From Ectobius pallidus (Eukaryota; Arthropoda; Insecta; Blattodea; Ectobiidae), in the NCBI GenBank assembly GCA_964059195.1, contig CAXKWD010000007.1, positions 25,741,023-25,805,022 on the forward strand: DNA of 64,000 nt. The letters run 5' to 3'. Positions 1-10,958 of the stretch are shown one piece after another. Numbering within the stretch: the first letter of the stretch is position 1; each line of letters begins with the position of its first letter. The translations under genes and the position numbers were made by a program. Below the pieces are notes generated by a model, which was not told where the DNA came from, did not search any database, and saw only the letters and a list, made by a program, of their open reading frames with translations.

Positions 1-705
1 TTTTCATGCTCGCCTCCCTAGTGCATGCATCCTTGCGTGGGTGTTTTCATGCTCACCTTTCTTGTGCATACATCCTTGCGTGTGTGCTTTCATGCTCTCC
101 TTCCTTATGCATGCATCCTTGCGTGTGATTTCATTCTCACCTCCCTTGTGCATGCATCCTTGCGTGGGTGTTTTCACGCTCACCTCCCTTGTGCATGCAT
201 CCTTTCGTGTGTGTTTTCATGCTCACCTTCCTTATGCATGAATCCTTCCGTGTGTGCTTTCATGCTCGCCTCCCTTGTGCGTGCAACCTTGCGTGTGTGT
301 TTTCATGCTCACCTCCCTTGTGCATGGATCCTTGCATGGGTGTTTTCACGCTCACCTTCCTTGTGCATGCATTATTGCGTGTGTGCTTTCATGGTCACCT
401 TCCTTATGCATGATCCTTGCGTGTGTGTTTTCATGCTCACCTCCCTTGTGCATGCATCCTTGCGTGGGTGTTTTCACGCTCAGCTCCCTTGTGCATACAT
501 CCTTGCGTGTGTGTTTTCATGCTCACCTTCCTTGTGCATGCATCCTTGCGTGTGTGCTTTCATGCTCACCTTCCTTATGCATGCATCCTTGCGTGTGTGT
601 TTTCATGCTCACCTTCCTTGTGCATGCATCCTTGCGTGTGTGCTTTCATGATCACCTTCCTTGTGCATGCATTCTTGCGTGTTTGTTTTCATGCTCACTC
701 CGCCA
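1..705. repeat. 43-bp minisatellite array, open at the left edge
   Basis: About 16 head-to-tail units of roughly 43 bp fill this stretch, each containing variants of TTTTCATGCTCACCT followed by GTGCATGCATCCTTGCGTG. Units differ by a few substitutions, and variants recur every three or four units (a GGGTG unit end followed by TTTTCACGCTC appears three times), so there is a higher-order pattern. The unit has no stop codon in the three forward frames and 43 is not a multiple of 3, which creates long overlapping open frames. I regard these as a by-product of composition, not genes. The array continues beyond the window. Confidence 0.93.
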
Positions 706-1106
706 GCCCTTGGACTTATACCTTGTGTATTCCATTTTAGTAACAGGGCTCTAAGATTTATCTGATGTTAAGACTAATCCACTGAACTTTAAAACATTTT
801 TTACTTTTCAAATCTGCTTGGATTGTTTTGTTCAGAACTCATTTATTTTATTATTATTAATTAATTATTATGAGTATGAATAATTTGTCTGGAAAACCCC
901 ATTTATTGAAGGTTCGTTCGCTCTGTCGATAAACCGTAATCATACTGTCGTGGAGGGCAGAGGAAGTTAAACGATAAAACATTGTACACAAGTGACTGTA
1001 GAAAAAATGACGTACAAGCTTTCGTAAATAACGCGTCTCTTTAATTAATTATTTAAATACCAGAAAAGATAAAAAAAATTATATTTATCTGCACAGAAAT
1101 TTTCAG
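706..1106. other. AT-rich stretch without a recognisable gene
   Basis: Between the minisatellite and the splice acceptor at 1106 I see no coding signal or repeat. It is probably intron of the gene whose last exon follows. Confidence 0.5.
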
Positions 1107-1326
1107 AATTAGGTATAAAGTTGGTTACCGCAAAGACAGTAAGTATGTTTTTGGATATGCTCGGCCTGATCTGTTCAGGATTGGAAGGACTGAATATGAG
1201 GACAGTATTAGCAGAGAAGCATACAAGATTTTGAAGAAAGAAAAGGATGCTGGCATTAATCGGCTGTACAAATTCAATCGCTTGGGGAAGAGCCAGTTCT
1301 ATGATGATATATCACTTAAGGCTTAA
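1107..1326 (+). CDS. terminal exon of an unidentified gene (C-terminal 72 residues)
   Basis: A pyrimidine-rich acceptor ending TTTTCAG at 1106 opens a frame that runs 72 codons to TAA at 1324-1326. The peptide starts IRYKVGYRKDSKYVFGYARP, is rich in Lys, Arg, Tyr and Asp, and ends KSQFYDDISLKA. It has even, complex composition unlike the surrounding AT-rich DNA, and is followed 74 bp later by a poly(A) signal, so it looks like a real last coding exon. I see no membrane segment or known motif and do not recognise the family. It lies on the same strand as Btk29A, either as an upstream neighbour or nested in a very long first intron. Earlier exons must lie left of the window or in 706-1106. Confidence 0.6.
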
Positions 1327-1399
1327 CAACTTTCTCATTATATATACATAAATGGACAATTGTATTGGCATGTTCAACAGTGGGAGTAATTAGTTTTGC

Positions 1400-1405
1400 A
1401 ATAAA
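1400..1405 (+). terminator. poly(A) signal AATAAA
   Basis: AATAAA lies 74 bp downstream of the stop codon at 1326 and is followed by T-rich sequence, as expected for the 3' end of the gene ending at 1326. Confidence 0.55.
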
Positions 1406-1411
1406 GTCTTA

Positions 1412-3004
1412 AATTTGTTTTAATATCGAGGTTTTCAAAATAAATGTTGACAATTTATGGTAATATTGGCCTACGAAGAAAGTAATATGTAGGTATGAAA
1501 GATGGATCTATAGCATTTTAAAAACAGCTTGCTTCTAATTCTCTAAACCAGGCTTTAATTATTTATAAGAGATTGACACATTCAGGTATATATACACTCA
1601 TAGAATGGAACTGAATCCAGATAAATGTACATTTGGCACTACTTGCATGAAATACAAGACTTCGTGGATGGGTGCAGCGAACTGCGAGATATCCACACGC
1701 CGACATTCATATAATTTCGAGGTGAATAAAAATATGAATCAGCTCAAGGAACAAAGGAGATATAGCTTTTACTCGAGAAGGCGACTGGTCGTGTACAATG
1801 CAAATCTTTTAGAAAAACTGGCACATTTAACTTTGCTATTGTATGAACATATAGCAGATGCCCGCGATAATTTAAATAAAATTAAAAATTAAGAGAAAAA
1901 ATTAAAGCATATTAACACTAAAACGCGAATCATTCATTAACTAAACGATTAATAATTATAGTGAAATAGCTAAAAATCCGACTTTGGAGTGCATTCCATT
2001 CCATAAATAAATGATTTAAATAAAACATCTATAGTTGAGTAGATAACACTGTACAACATGAAAAATATCCTTTAGATGAAAATGTGTCTCATATATTTTT
2101 GGCTGAAAATGACGAATCTCTAATTCTTTTTTGTTTGCGCCATATTTGCTTTTTACGTAAATATGAGAAGTGCGTCTCCTACAAAAACGGTACGTGATGG
2201 ACTGTTAGCTCAAGAGCCTATAAATTATACGTTTCAAATTTGCCTCTGTGGTGATTGGCGCAATCCGCCAATTCTTTCCCGCGTGTGTTTGTCATTTCCT
2301 GTGTGGGCACCTGCTTACGGCTTACCCACGCCAGTTAGTTGTGAAGATGCAGTTGCCTGCACTAGACGCTTGGCACGATTGCTCCTGTGTGAAGGACAGT
2401 AGCCAGGTTGTAGGCTTTATTACTCATCTTATTTTCCACACCAATTCGCTCCTTTAGTATTAGGCAGCTCGCGTGTGAAGTTCCGGTACTCATATTGTAT
2501 TTTCAGTGCAAATTACAATTATCTCCATTGTGTTAATAGCCTAGTCGCCACGTGTATTCGTAACAAAGAAACTTGGTACTAGCGCTTATAGAATCTACTT
2601 GGCGGGAGTGGTGTATTGCTCCTAGCAACAGTAACTGTGTCTAATTACATATTGTATTCCTGTGTTAAGTGTTCATATAATTCACACTATTCAGAGTTCA
2701 GGCTTCCTGAAAATATATTATTGCAAAACCTCAAATCTAAATCTCTGCTTCAGCGACCTACAGTCCTAGCTCTCCTTGTGGTTTAAATAACCTGGTCCTC
2801 CAAAAAACCTACTAGTTACCCTATCATTTGCTCCTCTCGGACCGGATAATATTTTATTTCCATCCCTATCATGGACCATTTTGGTTTTTATATATGAATC
2901 AAGAACCTTTTGTTTATACAGAATCACATAGTTTCATATTAAGGACAGAAAACGTTCAAATTTGTTGTACAGTGATAATCGCGAGCAAAGCTGCGGGCAC
3001 CTGC
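1412..3004. other. intergenic or intronic DNA, no firm gene
   Basis: A 95-codon open frame at 1605-1892 begins MELNPDKCTFG, reminiscent of the KLNPDKCTFG phrase of Ty3/gypsy reverse transcriptases, but the rest does not continue like an RT. The GC-richer stretch 2160-2850 has the feel of an LTR-element leader, but I find no paired LTR. No gene is called. Confidence 0.35.
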
Positions 3005-3445
3005 TAGTCTATTTCATTAAACCCGGAGGTTCATTGCCGCGGTTACAGCTCGCCATTCAACCCTATTCTGTGCTAACTCCATCCAACCATCCCTCGCAAA
3101 TTCTACTTCCCTTAAATCATACATCTATTCTACTATTGTCCTCCCATCTACGTCTAGGTCTTCCAAGTGGTGTTTTTCCCTTCGGGCCTCAGTTCAAAAT
3201 ATTTTAGAAATGCGTCTTTCCTCCCCTATGTCCAGCCCATTTCATCCTCCGTGATTTAATTACCCTTACTATATTCGGTGTAGAGTACAGGTTATGGAGC
3301 TCGTCGATAACTTATGCAGTTTTCTCCAGTCCCCGTTTTCATCTCTCTTCGGTTTGAATATTTTTCTAAGCCCCCTGTTTTCGAACACTCAGATTATGTT
3401 CTTCCCGAAGAGTAAAAATACTATGAATACTATCTCACGTCCTTA
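3005..3445 (-). mobile_element. RTE-like LINE 3' fragment
   Basis: On the minus strand this reads as the 3' end of the LINE family better preserved at 9586-10416: the stretch encoding a GRPRRRWEDNI-like phrase, then FARD/EWMKLA-like sequence and RVEWRA. The frame is broken by substitutions and small indels. It is a dead 5'-truncated copy. Confidence 0.65.
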
Positions 3446-4720
3446 TAAAGTTCCAGTCCACTTTCTTTCTGGTATTATTTACACATTCTCTCTTAATTTC
3501 AATTTAAGTTTTTTAATTGTATTATTCGCGGTTATTTTGCTCTAGTTCTAGTGAACAGTAGAGAATTGGTAAATTTCCGTCTTTATCTCAAGTTGTTTTG
3601 TAAACTAAACATAACTTTTCTTAATAATTACTACCATATTTTCGATTGTTAATGGTATTTATTTACAATTATTACTAAACGGCACACACACACAAGGGCA
3701 ATGTTCATTTGGGTGTTAAACTTAAATTCTGTATTTTGTGTATAATATATATTCGAATAAAGTAAGTAGAATGCAATACACGGTTTATCTGCAATCAGTT
3801 GTTTAAACAGGCGAGGGACACCAGGTGAGTGGATTGATATACAAAGATATTTCGGAAAAAAATATATCATTTTTCAAAAATTATTATTTTCCTCTATGCA
3901 GTGTTATCTTGATTTGGAAGTTTATGATCAGTATTCCAACGTAGTATTATGTATTTCGGAAAAGTAACGGCTAGAAAATCTAGAAGAAGTTACTTTTAGT
4001 ATTGCTTTGGTAATAGTACAAAGACTGATTGATTTATACATTATTTCTGAGAATTTCATTCGCGAGTTTTTAGTGTGATTTTTCTGTAGCTAATTTATTG
4101 CTTAAGAAAGAAAGTTCTACGATTACCAAACATAATGTAACAATTACTATCACATAACATAATACTTAAATATGTAGACTCATATCCATAGCCCTCTAAT
4201 TAACACAGAATTCCAGTGACTGTGTTGTTGTGAAATGAGACATTTTGAAATGGATGAATTCGTAGTTTTTCTTTGCAGTCCCTATTCTGTACAGCTGGGT
4301 GTTAGTTCATCCTGTATTTATGTGTCTTATTGTCTTGTATTTCATTTGAATTTTACAAAAACTACGAAATTTAAGAATATATTCTTATCCAATGCCCAAT
4401 GTATATGACGTAAATGTCTTTCACTACTGATAAAAATAAAAATATAAAATGGTTCAGGTAATACACACTTACACCATGCCTATTCAATTCAAGCTGCAGT
4501 TATCACAAAATCTATACGATAGCAACTGCACTTCTGTCCTTAACCATTTGGTAAGACTGTTTCTGGTTGGCTATATCAATGAAGTTTCAGTAAGTGCTAT
4601 GAGACGATAGTTTCTGATTGGTCTGATACTTAAAAGCTTTTTCTTCCAAATACTGATGTTTTCAATCTGATTTTTAACCCTTAAACAAGGACGTGATTAT
4701 ACTGTTATATTAATACTAAC
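3446..4720. other. AT-rich DNA, nothing recognised
   Basis: Only short stop-bounded frames occur on either strand and I see no terminal repeats or tRNA-like boxes. Confidence 0.5.
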
Positions 4721-4942
4721 TTAAAAGGCCCGGTGTTGCTCGGGTTTTGTATTTTGTGTTCGCCTCCTTGAAAACATTTTATTTTTGGAATTTAAAATAA
4801 AAATTTTGCAAAATCCTTTCTTAGTGTGCGCCTACAGTATGGAAAGAAGGTAGCATACTGTCAAAATTCCAAGTCTCTACCTATTATGGTTTAGGCTCTA
4901 CATTGATTCTCTGTCAGTCATTCAGTCAGTCAGGACAACGCC

Positions 4943-4994
<52 letters not shown>
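4721..4994. repeat. possible dispersed repeat ending in an (AT)n tract
   Basis: The stretch contains a GC-richer block near 4730, a CAGTCAGTCAG run at about 4915-4932 and an almost pure (AT)n microsatellite at 4946-4994. The combination of a TCAG run followed by AT dinucleotides looks like the tail of a dispersed repeat, but there is no second copy in the window to prove it. The microsatellite itself is certain. Confidence 0.5.
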
Positions 4995-4998
<4 letters not shown>

Positions 4999-5029
4999 AC
5001 ATTTTAAAGATATGTTTATCAGGGAAGTA

Positions 5030-5205
5030 GGATTTGCGAGGGATGGTTGGAAGGAGTTAGCACAGAATAGAGTTGAATGGCGGGCTCGTGTAAAGCGCCG
5101 CAATGAACCTCCGGGTCCCATAAAATAGATAATAGCCTATCCCTTTAGCTTGCTTGGGAATTGTGTATTGCCATTGAGTAAGTAAGTAAGTAAGTATGTA
5201 AAGAT
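5030..5205 (+). mobile_element. RTE-like LINE 3' end with AAGT tail
   Basis: This is the last about 175 bp of the same LINE family as 9586-10416, starting at the GGATTTGCGAGGGATGG region and ending in a tandem GTAAGTAAGTAAGT tail at about 5178-5200. Such short tandem 3' tails replace poly(A) in RTE-type elements. It has no coding capacity. Confidence 0.75.
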
Positions 5206-5690
5206 ATGTGTAATAATAAAATGGCCTGTGGGCATTTTTACCTAACATCCGGTACTTGGAAAAGTATGCATTCCTCCGAGATGCTCTATGGTTCAAGTCC
5301 CTTGTTGAAAGAAGTTTTCTTTCAATAATTCGGCCGGTGAGTGGAGTCGGTACCAACTTATCCGCTTGTAGGTCTTTTTTTTTTAATTGGGAAAAAATAA
5401 GATATCGTTTTATTTTATATTGCAGTTTCTTTGCTTCACTTCCGAAGAACCTTGTCTAATTCGCGTTATTTTATTTTTTTTAGGGGTGGAATTACTTTAA
5501 CTGCTATTAATATTGTTATAAGTACAGTGTATTTCACGTACGAGTTGGTCAATCATGCGGGTTTGTTCTTCGCGGCGGCCACAATTCTAACTCCCGAGCG
5601 ATCGGGTGAAATATTATCTACACAAGTAAAGCCGCAAACGGTGTAATGATTCAGGTTCTCACGATTACAGTTAAATTACAATGAAAATAA

Positions 5691-6212
5691 AATCAAGTAA
5701 ATTGATATAACAAAGTACCAGAATGCTTTTGTTTAGTCAGTGATAATTGCAATCATAATATGCACAAAATAAATTATTTTTATAATCGATTTCCGAGTTA
5801 AGCACCAGATCGATTCATTAAGCAGGTCTTAGGGAAGAACAAAAGTATAAAGTTTGATAAGCATATGTGAAGGACTATGTGGGTAGTATTATTTTTAAAG
5901 CTAACTGTATTGCTACTTCCAAAACCGTATATGAACACGGTAAAACAATATGTTGTCATGAGGACTGATTAGCATTTGATAAATTCTCTCTAATATATTA
6001 CCATAAAATAAGCACTAAATTGGCCATTAATCGGTACCAGTGAACCGATTAGGTCCAAAATCAATAGGCTTCGTCCCATGGACGTTATAAATACGGTACC
6101 AAGTTTAATGAAAATACGATAAAGCATACGAGTTATCGCGCTTACAAACACACGAAGATCGGGAATTTCCCGTCCACTACAAAATCTCATAAAGTACCAT
6201 TCTGGCACTTAA
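5691..6212 (-). mobile_element. MITE-X copy in left arm of the palindrome
   Basis: Compared with the uninterrupted relative at 47598-48274, this 522-bp segment is extra. It is bounded by TAA on both sides (5688-5690 and 6213-6215), a 3-bp target duplication. It is the reverse complement of the element at 25575-26472, with the AAGTGCCAGAATGGTAC start at its right end. It encodes nothing intact. Confidence 0.75.
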
Positions 6213-6420
6213 TAACCACGTACCACATTACAAGATATGTTGGAAATGTCCTCCTTTTGCATCCACACAACACTGTCACCTTTTTAGGAAATATTCTTTC
6301 ATGCGCATAAGTTTGGCTTCCGAGATAGAGTTAATTTCTCTTTCAGTTACGTAGATATTTCACCCGAACTGGAACTTGAAAAATAAAGTGTATATGTGAA
6401 ACCCCCCCTCCCCATATATA

Positions 6421-6561
6421 TTAGAAGAACTTAAAGACAATATCATAAGAGAAATTAACTCTATCTCGGAAGCTGAACTTATACGCGTAAAAGAAAATTT
6501 CCTAAAACGGTGCCAATGTTGTATGGATGCAAGAGGAGGACATTTCCAATACCTCTTGTGA
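6421..6561 (+). pseudogene. transposase C-terminal fragment (mariner-type)
   Basis: An open stretch of 46 codons ending in TGA reads LEELKDNIIREINSISEAEL and continues to a KRCQCCMDARGGHFQYLL end. The Lys-Arg-Cys-(x2)-Cys and GGHF end is the form I recall from C-termini of insect mariner-type transposases often annotated DUF4817-containing. The mirror-image copy in the left arm (about 6240-6345, minus strand) is more decayed. There is no catalytic domain. Confidence 0.65.
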
Positions 6562-6576
6562 TGAGGCACGTGGTTA

Positions 6577-7104
6577 GTAAGTGCCAATATGGTACTTTAT
6601 GAGATTGTGTGGGGGACGGGGAAATGTCTGTCCTTCTGTCTGTAAGCGCGATAACTCAAATACGCTTTATCAGATTTTCATGAAACTTGGTATAACTTAC
6701 GCATTTATAATGTCCATGGGAGGAAGCCTATTGATTTTGGATCCAATCGGTTGACCGATACCGGAGTAATTCCCAATTTCGTGCCTATTTAGTGGTAATA
6801 TATTAGACAATTGATCAAATGCAAATCATTTCTCTTGACAACATATTGTTTTACATATAAAAGAATATGTGTTATTTGTCAAAGCTAACTGTCTTACAAC
6901 TTCCAAAGTCGTATAGGCTACCACATATTCTTTTACATATGCTTATCAAACCTTTGTTTTTCCGTAAGCCCTGCTTAATGAATCACCTGCAGTTTAATTC
7001 GGAAATCGATTACAAAAATAACTTATTTTCTGCATATCATAATTGTAATTATCACTGATTAAACAACAGCATTCTGGGACTTTGTAATATCGGTTTACCT
7101 GATT
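6577..7104 (+). mobile_element. MITE-X copy in right arm of the palindrome
   Basis: This 528-bp insertion is flanked by TTA at 6574-6576 and 7105-7107. It starts GTAAGTGCCAATATGGTAC and ends GGTTTACCTGATTT, like the free copy at 25575-26472. It sits at the position mirroring the insertion in the left arm. Confidence 0.75.
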
Positions 7105-7254
7105 TTATTTTCATTGTAATTTTAACTGTAATTGCGAGAACCTGAATCATTACACCTTTAGCGCCTTTATTGCGTCGCTCGAGAGTTAGAGCTGTGGCCA
7201 CCGTGACGCAGGAACCCGCATGATTGGCTACTAACTCGTATGTGAAACACACTG

Positions 7255-7794
7255 TAGATTATTTCTTTACGTACTTCATAAAAATCCGCCCTGTGATTAA
7301 TTAAATTTCCGCGATTTTAATCTCAAGGTGCATACACAAGTATGATCTCTTGTTTTGCTCAACAGCAAACAGTGGACGGGCATTTTGAGCAATAACTAAT
7401 TTCCATCTATGTGGGCAGCTCTGTGTCATGGGAGTCAAGTGCTGAGTTGCAGTCTGTAAGTGAATACTAGCAACATAACAAGAAACAAGAGTTTAAAAGC
7501 TAATATAAATTACAAAAATAAAACTCGGCAGATAGTTCCATTCGAAAATAAAGAGACAATTTTGATGTTTTCCTTCTTAACGAAGAATATATTATAATAA
7601 AGCTAAGTTATGTACCCAGGTACATACCATTACTGATAGAGTAGATGTAGTCTCATATACTATGAAGGTTCAAAAATAGCTTCAAACCCAGTGCTTTATT
7701 GTTCTTCCTATTTCGTGTGTGTTTAATCAGCAAAGCTTCATTGATATTTTCAATGTTTTCTGTACCAAATAAAGCCATGTTTTAACGTAATAAT
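7255..7794. other. no gene recognised
   Basis: AT-rich sequence between two transposons with only short frames on both strands. Confidence 0.5.
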
Positions 7795-8420
7795 CAGGGC
7801 CCGGGTTTTGATTACTCATAACACTTTTAAAATTAGCTTTAAAATGACTACAAAAATGCCAAAAAAATAATGCAAAATAATAATATTTTTGACCCAAAAG
7901 CTAGTCCCAAAAATTTGTATGAAAATACTAGTTTATTCATTAGACTTGTATCTATTCTACATTGAAGTTGACCCAATTATAGGCTTGTAATTAGTTAATT
8001 GGTACATACAGTTAAACAAACAGCAAAGACAGTCTTTCTGTATCCAAATTAAAATTATAACAAGATCTATCTACGTATTTATGCTTATTTAGAGTTCCGA
8101 TAATATTCAGTGTAAGTAAATGCATCAAAAACTTTATACAACACAAAATAAGAGAAACAACACAAAATAAGAAAATAATGACTTCATACTATTTAAAAAT
8201 CATCTAAAAATAAGAAATGGGGGAAAATGTCGTAAAATCACCAAAAAATGACCAATTAATGAAATTATACTATTCTAAAAATAACCCTCAATAAAAAATG
8301 AGGAAAAATAACCGAAAATTACTTTTCAAATTACAATTTTTATAATCTAGGAGTCATGATCAGAATATCTGCACTAGTGAGCAACGTCCATGATGTTCCA
8401 GTTAAAAGATCCGGGCTCTG
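7795..8420. mobile_element. non-autonomous hAT element with perfect 8-bp target duplication
   Basis: The termini CAGGGCCCGG and CCGGGCTCTG form an imperfect inverted repeat, and GTAATAAT lies directly outside both ends (7787-7794 and 8421-8428). An 8-bp duplication with CAGGG ends is diagnostic of the hAT superfamily. The 626-bp interior is AT-rich and carries no transposase. Confidence 0.87.
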
Positions 8421-8428
8421 GTAATAAT

Positions 8429-9585
8429 AGAAAGATAGTTTAGGAATAAATTAATATGATTTTTCCAAAATCTTCAGCATATTACTGATATTACTGCAAT
8501 ATTATATTCTTTAATTAATTGACGTGCCGTCATGAAAACGAATTAAGAACATCTTGTGGAAGCCGGGGTGTAAGCCGCACTACAATATTGGTCTTTTCTC
8601 CGAGCCCATAGTACTGTGTCCCTAAAATTTATTAAGATTTTTTTTTTTTTTTTGGCCAGAGTGAAAATATATTCATGTAGTCACATAGTCTGTAGACCTC
8701 CTAGTATAAGTTACTGTGCAGTTGACTTTTTCGGACAAACCAAGGAGAGATCACTTATATTCTGTAAACCTTATTCTGGAACACTTGAACTTGGTTCTTG
8801 ATGCACATCATAATGGACAAGCATAAAGCATCAGAGGCCGAAGTGTACTTTTTTAAAGTAAAAGAATGGCAGTCACCCGATTTTAGCTTATAACTTATGC
8901 AGATGACGTTTGTGTGTTGTGTGTGATATATGGACGAAAACTTGTATATGCATGTTTCATAAGTGACTATGCCTAAAACTGACACTTTTATAGGACCTAA
9001 AACAGCCTATTTTTACGTTAGAGCCTAATATTGCCTTTTTCCTTGTTTTTCCTCTAAAGTTCAAAATAAGTTATTTTTTGTTATAAATTCTAGCGTTTAT
9101 TTTCAGTTTGTACTAAATTTTTAGCTCGGAATGTGCATTTGTGACGTGGTTAAATAGTAATCCATTGCAATTCCCACGAAAATGTAGTGTTTTTCTCTCG
9201 ACTCCCACATCGAGTATAAAAAAATGATAAAATAAAAACTTCTCTGAATTACTGAGGGATACAAGGGGTTGAATATGCTAGCGTGCATAGCTTCTGGGCG
9301 CAGGGATTAGGTTTTCACTGTTATGGTGGTAATACAGGCCCTAGTAATAGGTCTATAATTATGTGTACCACAGACCTATACCTGTGTTTTATCATGTTTA
9401 TTGATTAATGGTGACTTCAATAAATATAATATTCTGCATTGCAATTGGAATATATCAGAAAATTGGCAACTTAACGATTTTATAAGAGACTATTTTACGA
9501 TTTTTAGAACTTATTTTCCAATTTTTAGAGCCTATTTTAGGTACCTAAAACAGCATTTTTAGCGACCTAAAAGTCCGAAGTCTAG
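8429..9585. other. AT-rich repeats; possible interrupted RT motif
   Basis: At about 8885-8926 the + strand reads LITYADDVCVL, matching the RT active-site motif expected just upstream of the LINE fragment that resumes at 9586. The intervening about 660 bp, with repeated CCTAAAACAGC motifs near 8998 and 9545, may be an insertion that split the LINE. No other gene is visible. Confidence 0.35.
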
Positions 9586-10416
9586 TGATGACATAAACAC
9601 AATCAAGAGAAATGCAGATAGTCTTTTCGATGCCAGCAGGAATGTTGGATTGGAAATTAATACAGAAAAGCTAAGTTTGTGGTCATGAAATGTCAAAATA
9701 ATGCGCTACAAAATATTAGAATAGGCGGTAAATCGTTCGAACAAGTGGAGGAATTCAAATATCTAGGAGCAATAATTGATAGAAATAATATTAAGAAAGA
9801 AATTAAGTGTAGATTCAAATCAGGAAATGCATGTTTGTATGCAGTTAAGAAACTCTTATCTTGTCGTCTTCTGTCCAGAAATCTAAAAATAAAAATTTAA
9901 CAGACTTTTATCCTGTCGGTTGTATTATATGGATGTGAGACATGGTCGCTTACTCTTCGGGAAGAACATAATCTGAGAGTGTTCCAAAACAGGGTGCTTA
10001 GGAAAATATTTGCATCTAGAGATGAAAATGGGGACTGGAGAAAACTGCATAACGACGAGCTTCATAACCTGTACTCGTCACCGAATATAGTAAGGGTAAT
10101 TAAATCACGGAGGATGAAATGGGCTGGACATGTTGCGCGCATGGGGGAGGAAAGATATCTAAAAAAATATTGACTGGGAGACTCGAAGAGAAAATACAAT
10201 TTTTGGAAGACCTAGACGTAGGTGGGAGGACAATATTGTAATAGATTTAAGGGAATTAGGATTTGCAAGGGATGAATGGATGAAGTTAGCATAGAATAGG
10301 GTAGAATGGAGGGCTCACGTAAGCACGGCAATGAAACTCCGGGTTCCATGAAATAGATAATATTCCTTTAGCTTGCTTAGGAATTGTCTATTGCCGATGA
10401 GTGAGTGAGTGAGTGT
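9586..10416 (+). pseudogene. RTE-like LINE, RT 3' part, broken
   Basis: The best copy of this LINE family in the window. The + strand shows in order DDINTIKRN, a VEEFKYLGAIID phrase, LLSRNLKIKI, VVLYGCETWSL, REEHNLRVFQNRVLRKIF, WRKLHNDELHNLYSS and MKWAGHVARMGEERY: the thumb and C-terminal region of a non-LTR reverse transcriptase. The frame is cut by a TAA at 9898-9900 and by frameshifts after 10171. It ends in a tandem GAGTGAGTGAGTGAGTG tail at about 10399-10415. Endonuclease and most of the RT are missing, so it is 5'-truncated and inactive. Related copies lie at 3005, 5030, 23274 and 25030. Confidence 0.85.
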
Positions 10417-10958
10417 AGTTCATTTTGAGAGAGTATTTCGTATTATTGATCGGTATAACTTCATCTATTGAGCATCCGGCATAAGCATATGAAAGCAGTA
10501 GAAAACTACTAACTTACCACATTTCACTATATAATATTTTCCTTGGTCAAATTTAAAGTTTTAAGCTATTTTATTGCCAAGTTTAAGTTGATTAATCTGA
10601 AGAGTAGTTATAAGCTAGTCTATGTTCCACTGTGACGTACTTTACCGGTTGATTGCAAATTTCCTACACCCAGCTTACTCTCTCTTTCTTTTCAACAATT
10701 TACTAGGTTTAATAATATTGATGAAAATTTATATTAAGGGCGCCATCATCAATACTCTTCTCTCTTCTTTTTAATTTGCATCAGCCCAGTCACAAATTAA
10801 ATTATAGATACACAGGCTATGTACCTACAGGCCTCTCGGCTAGCTTTTTAATTTAACAGTGGAGATGGGAATGGATTCGGCTCTGTCCTTTTATTATTAT
10901 GTAACTTAGCCCAAAAATCAGTGGCTCTCAAACCATTACAAGGATAGGGGTCAAAATA
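10417..10958. other. no gene recognised; left flank of the LTR element
   Basis: AT-rich sequence without coding signal. Its last 12 bases (GGGGTCAAAATA) resemble the sequence next to the primer-binding site inside the LTR element (GGCGCCAAAATA). Confidence 0.5.

Larger units (their letters stand above)
5525..7254. mobile_element. 1.73-kb palindromic Tc1/mariner-like transposon
   Basis: The outer ends are inverted copies (CAGTGTATTTCACGTACGAG on the left, the complement of its near-match on the right) flanked by TA at 5523-5524 and 7255-7256. The inverted similarity is not confined to the ends: it continues inward through the entire left arm to about 6330 and back out from about 6421. Each arm holds, from outside in, the terminal sequence, an inserted 0.52-kb MITE, and the 3' end of a transposase gene. 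The whole is a long foldback. A second, smaller member lies at 47598-48274. TA duplication and CAGTG termini fit the Tc1/mariner superfamily. Confidence 0.82.

Noticed and set aside
25..754. Overlapping 66-208 residue open frames on the + strand
   Set aside because: They are produced by the stop-free 43-bp minisatellite in all three frames; the peptide is merely the repeat translated.
1605..1892. 95-residue ORF as a retroelement RT gene
   Set aside because: Only the first 11 residues resemble an RT; the rest has no RT motif and the match may be chance.
2160..2850. LTR of another retrotransposon
   Set aside because: Composition is suggestive, but there is no second copy, no primer-binding site I trust and no coding region beside it.
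4946..4994. CRISPR-like or regulatory array
   Set aside because: Simple (AT)n microsatellite; no spaced direct repeats with unique spacers occur anywhere in the window.
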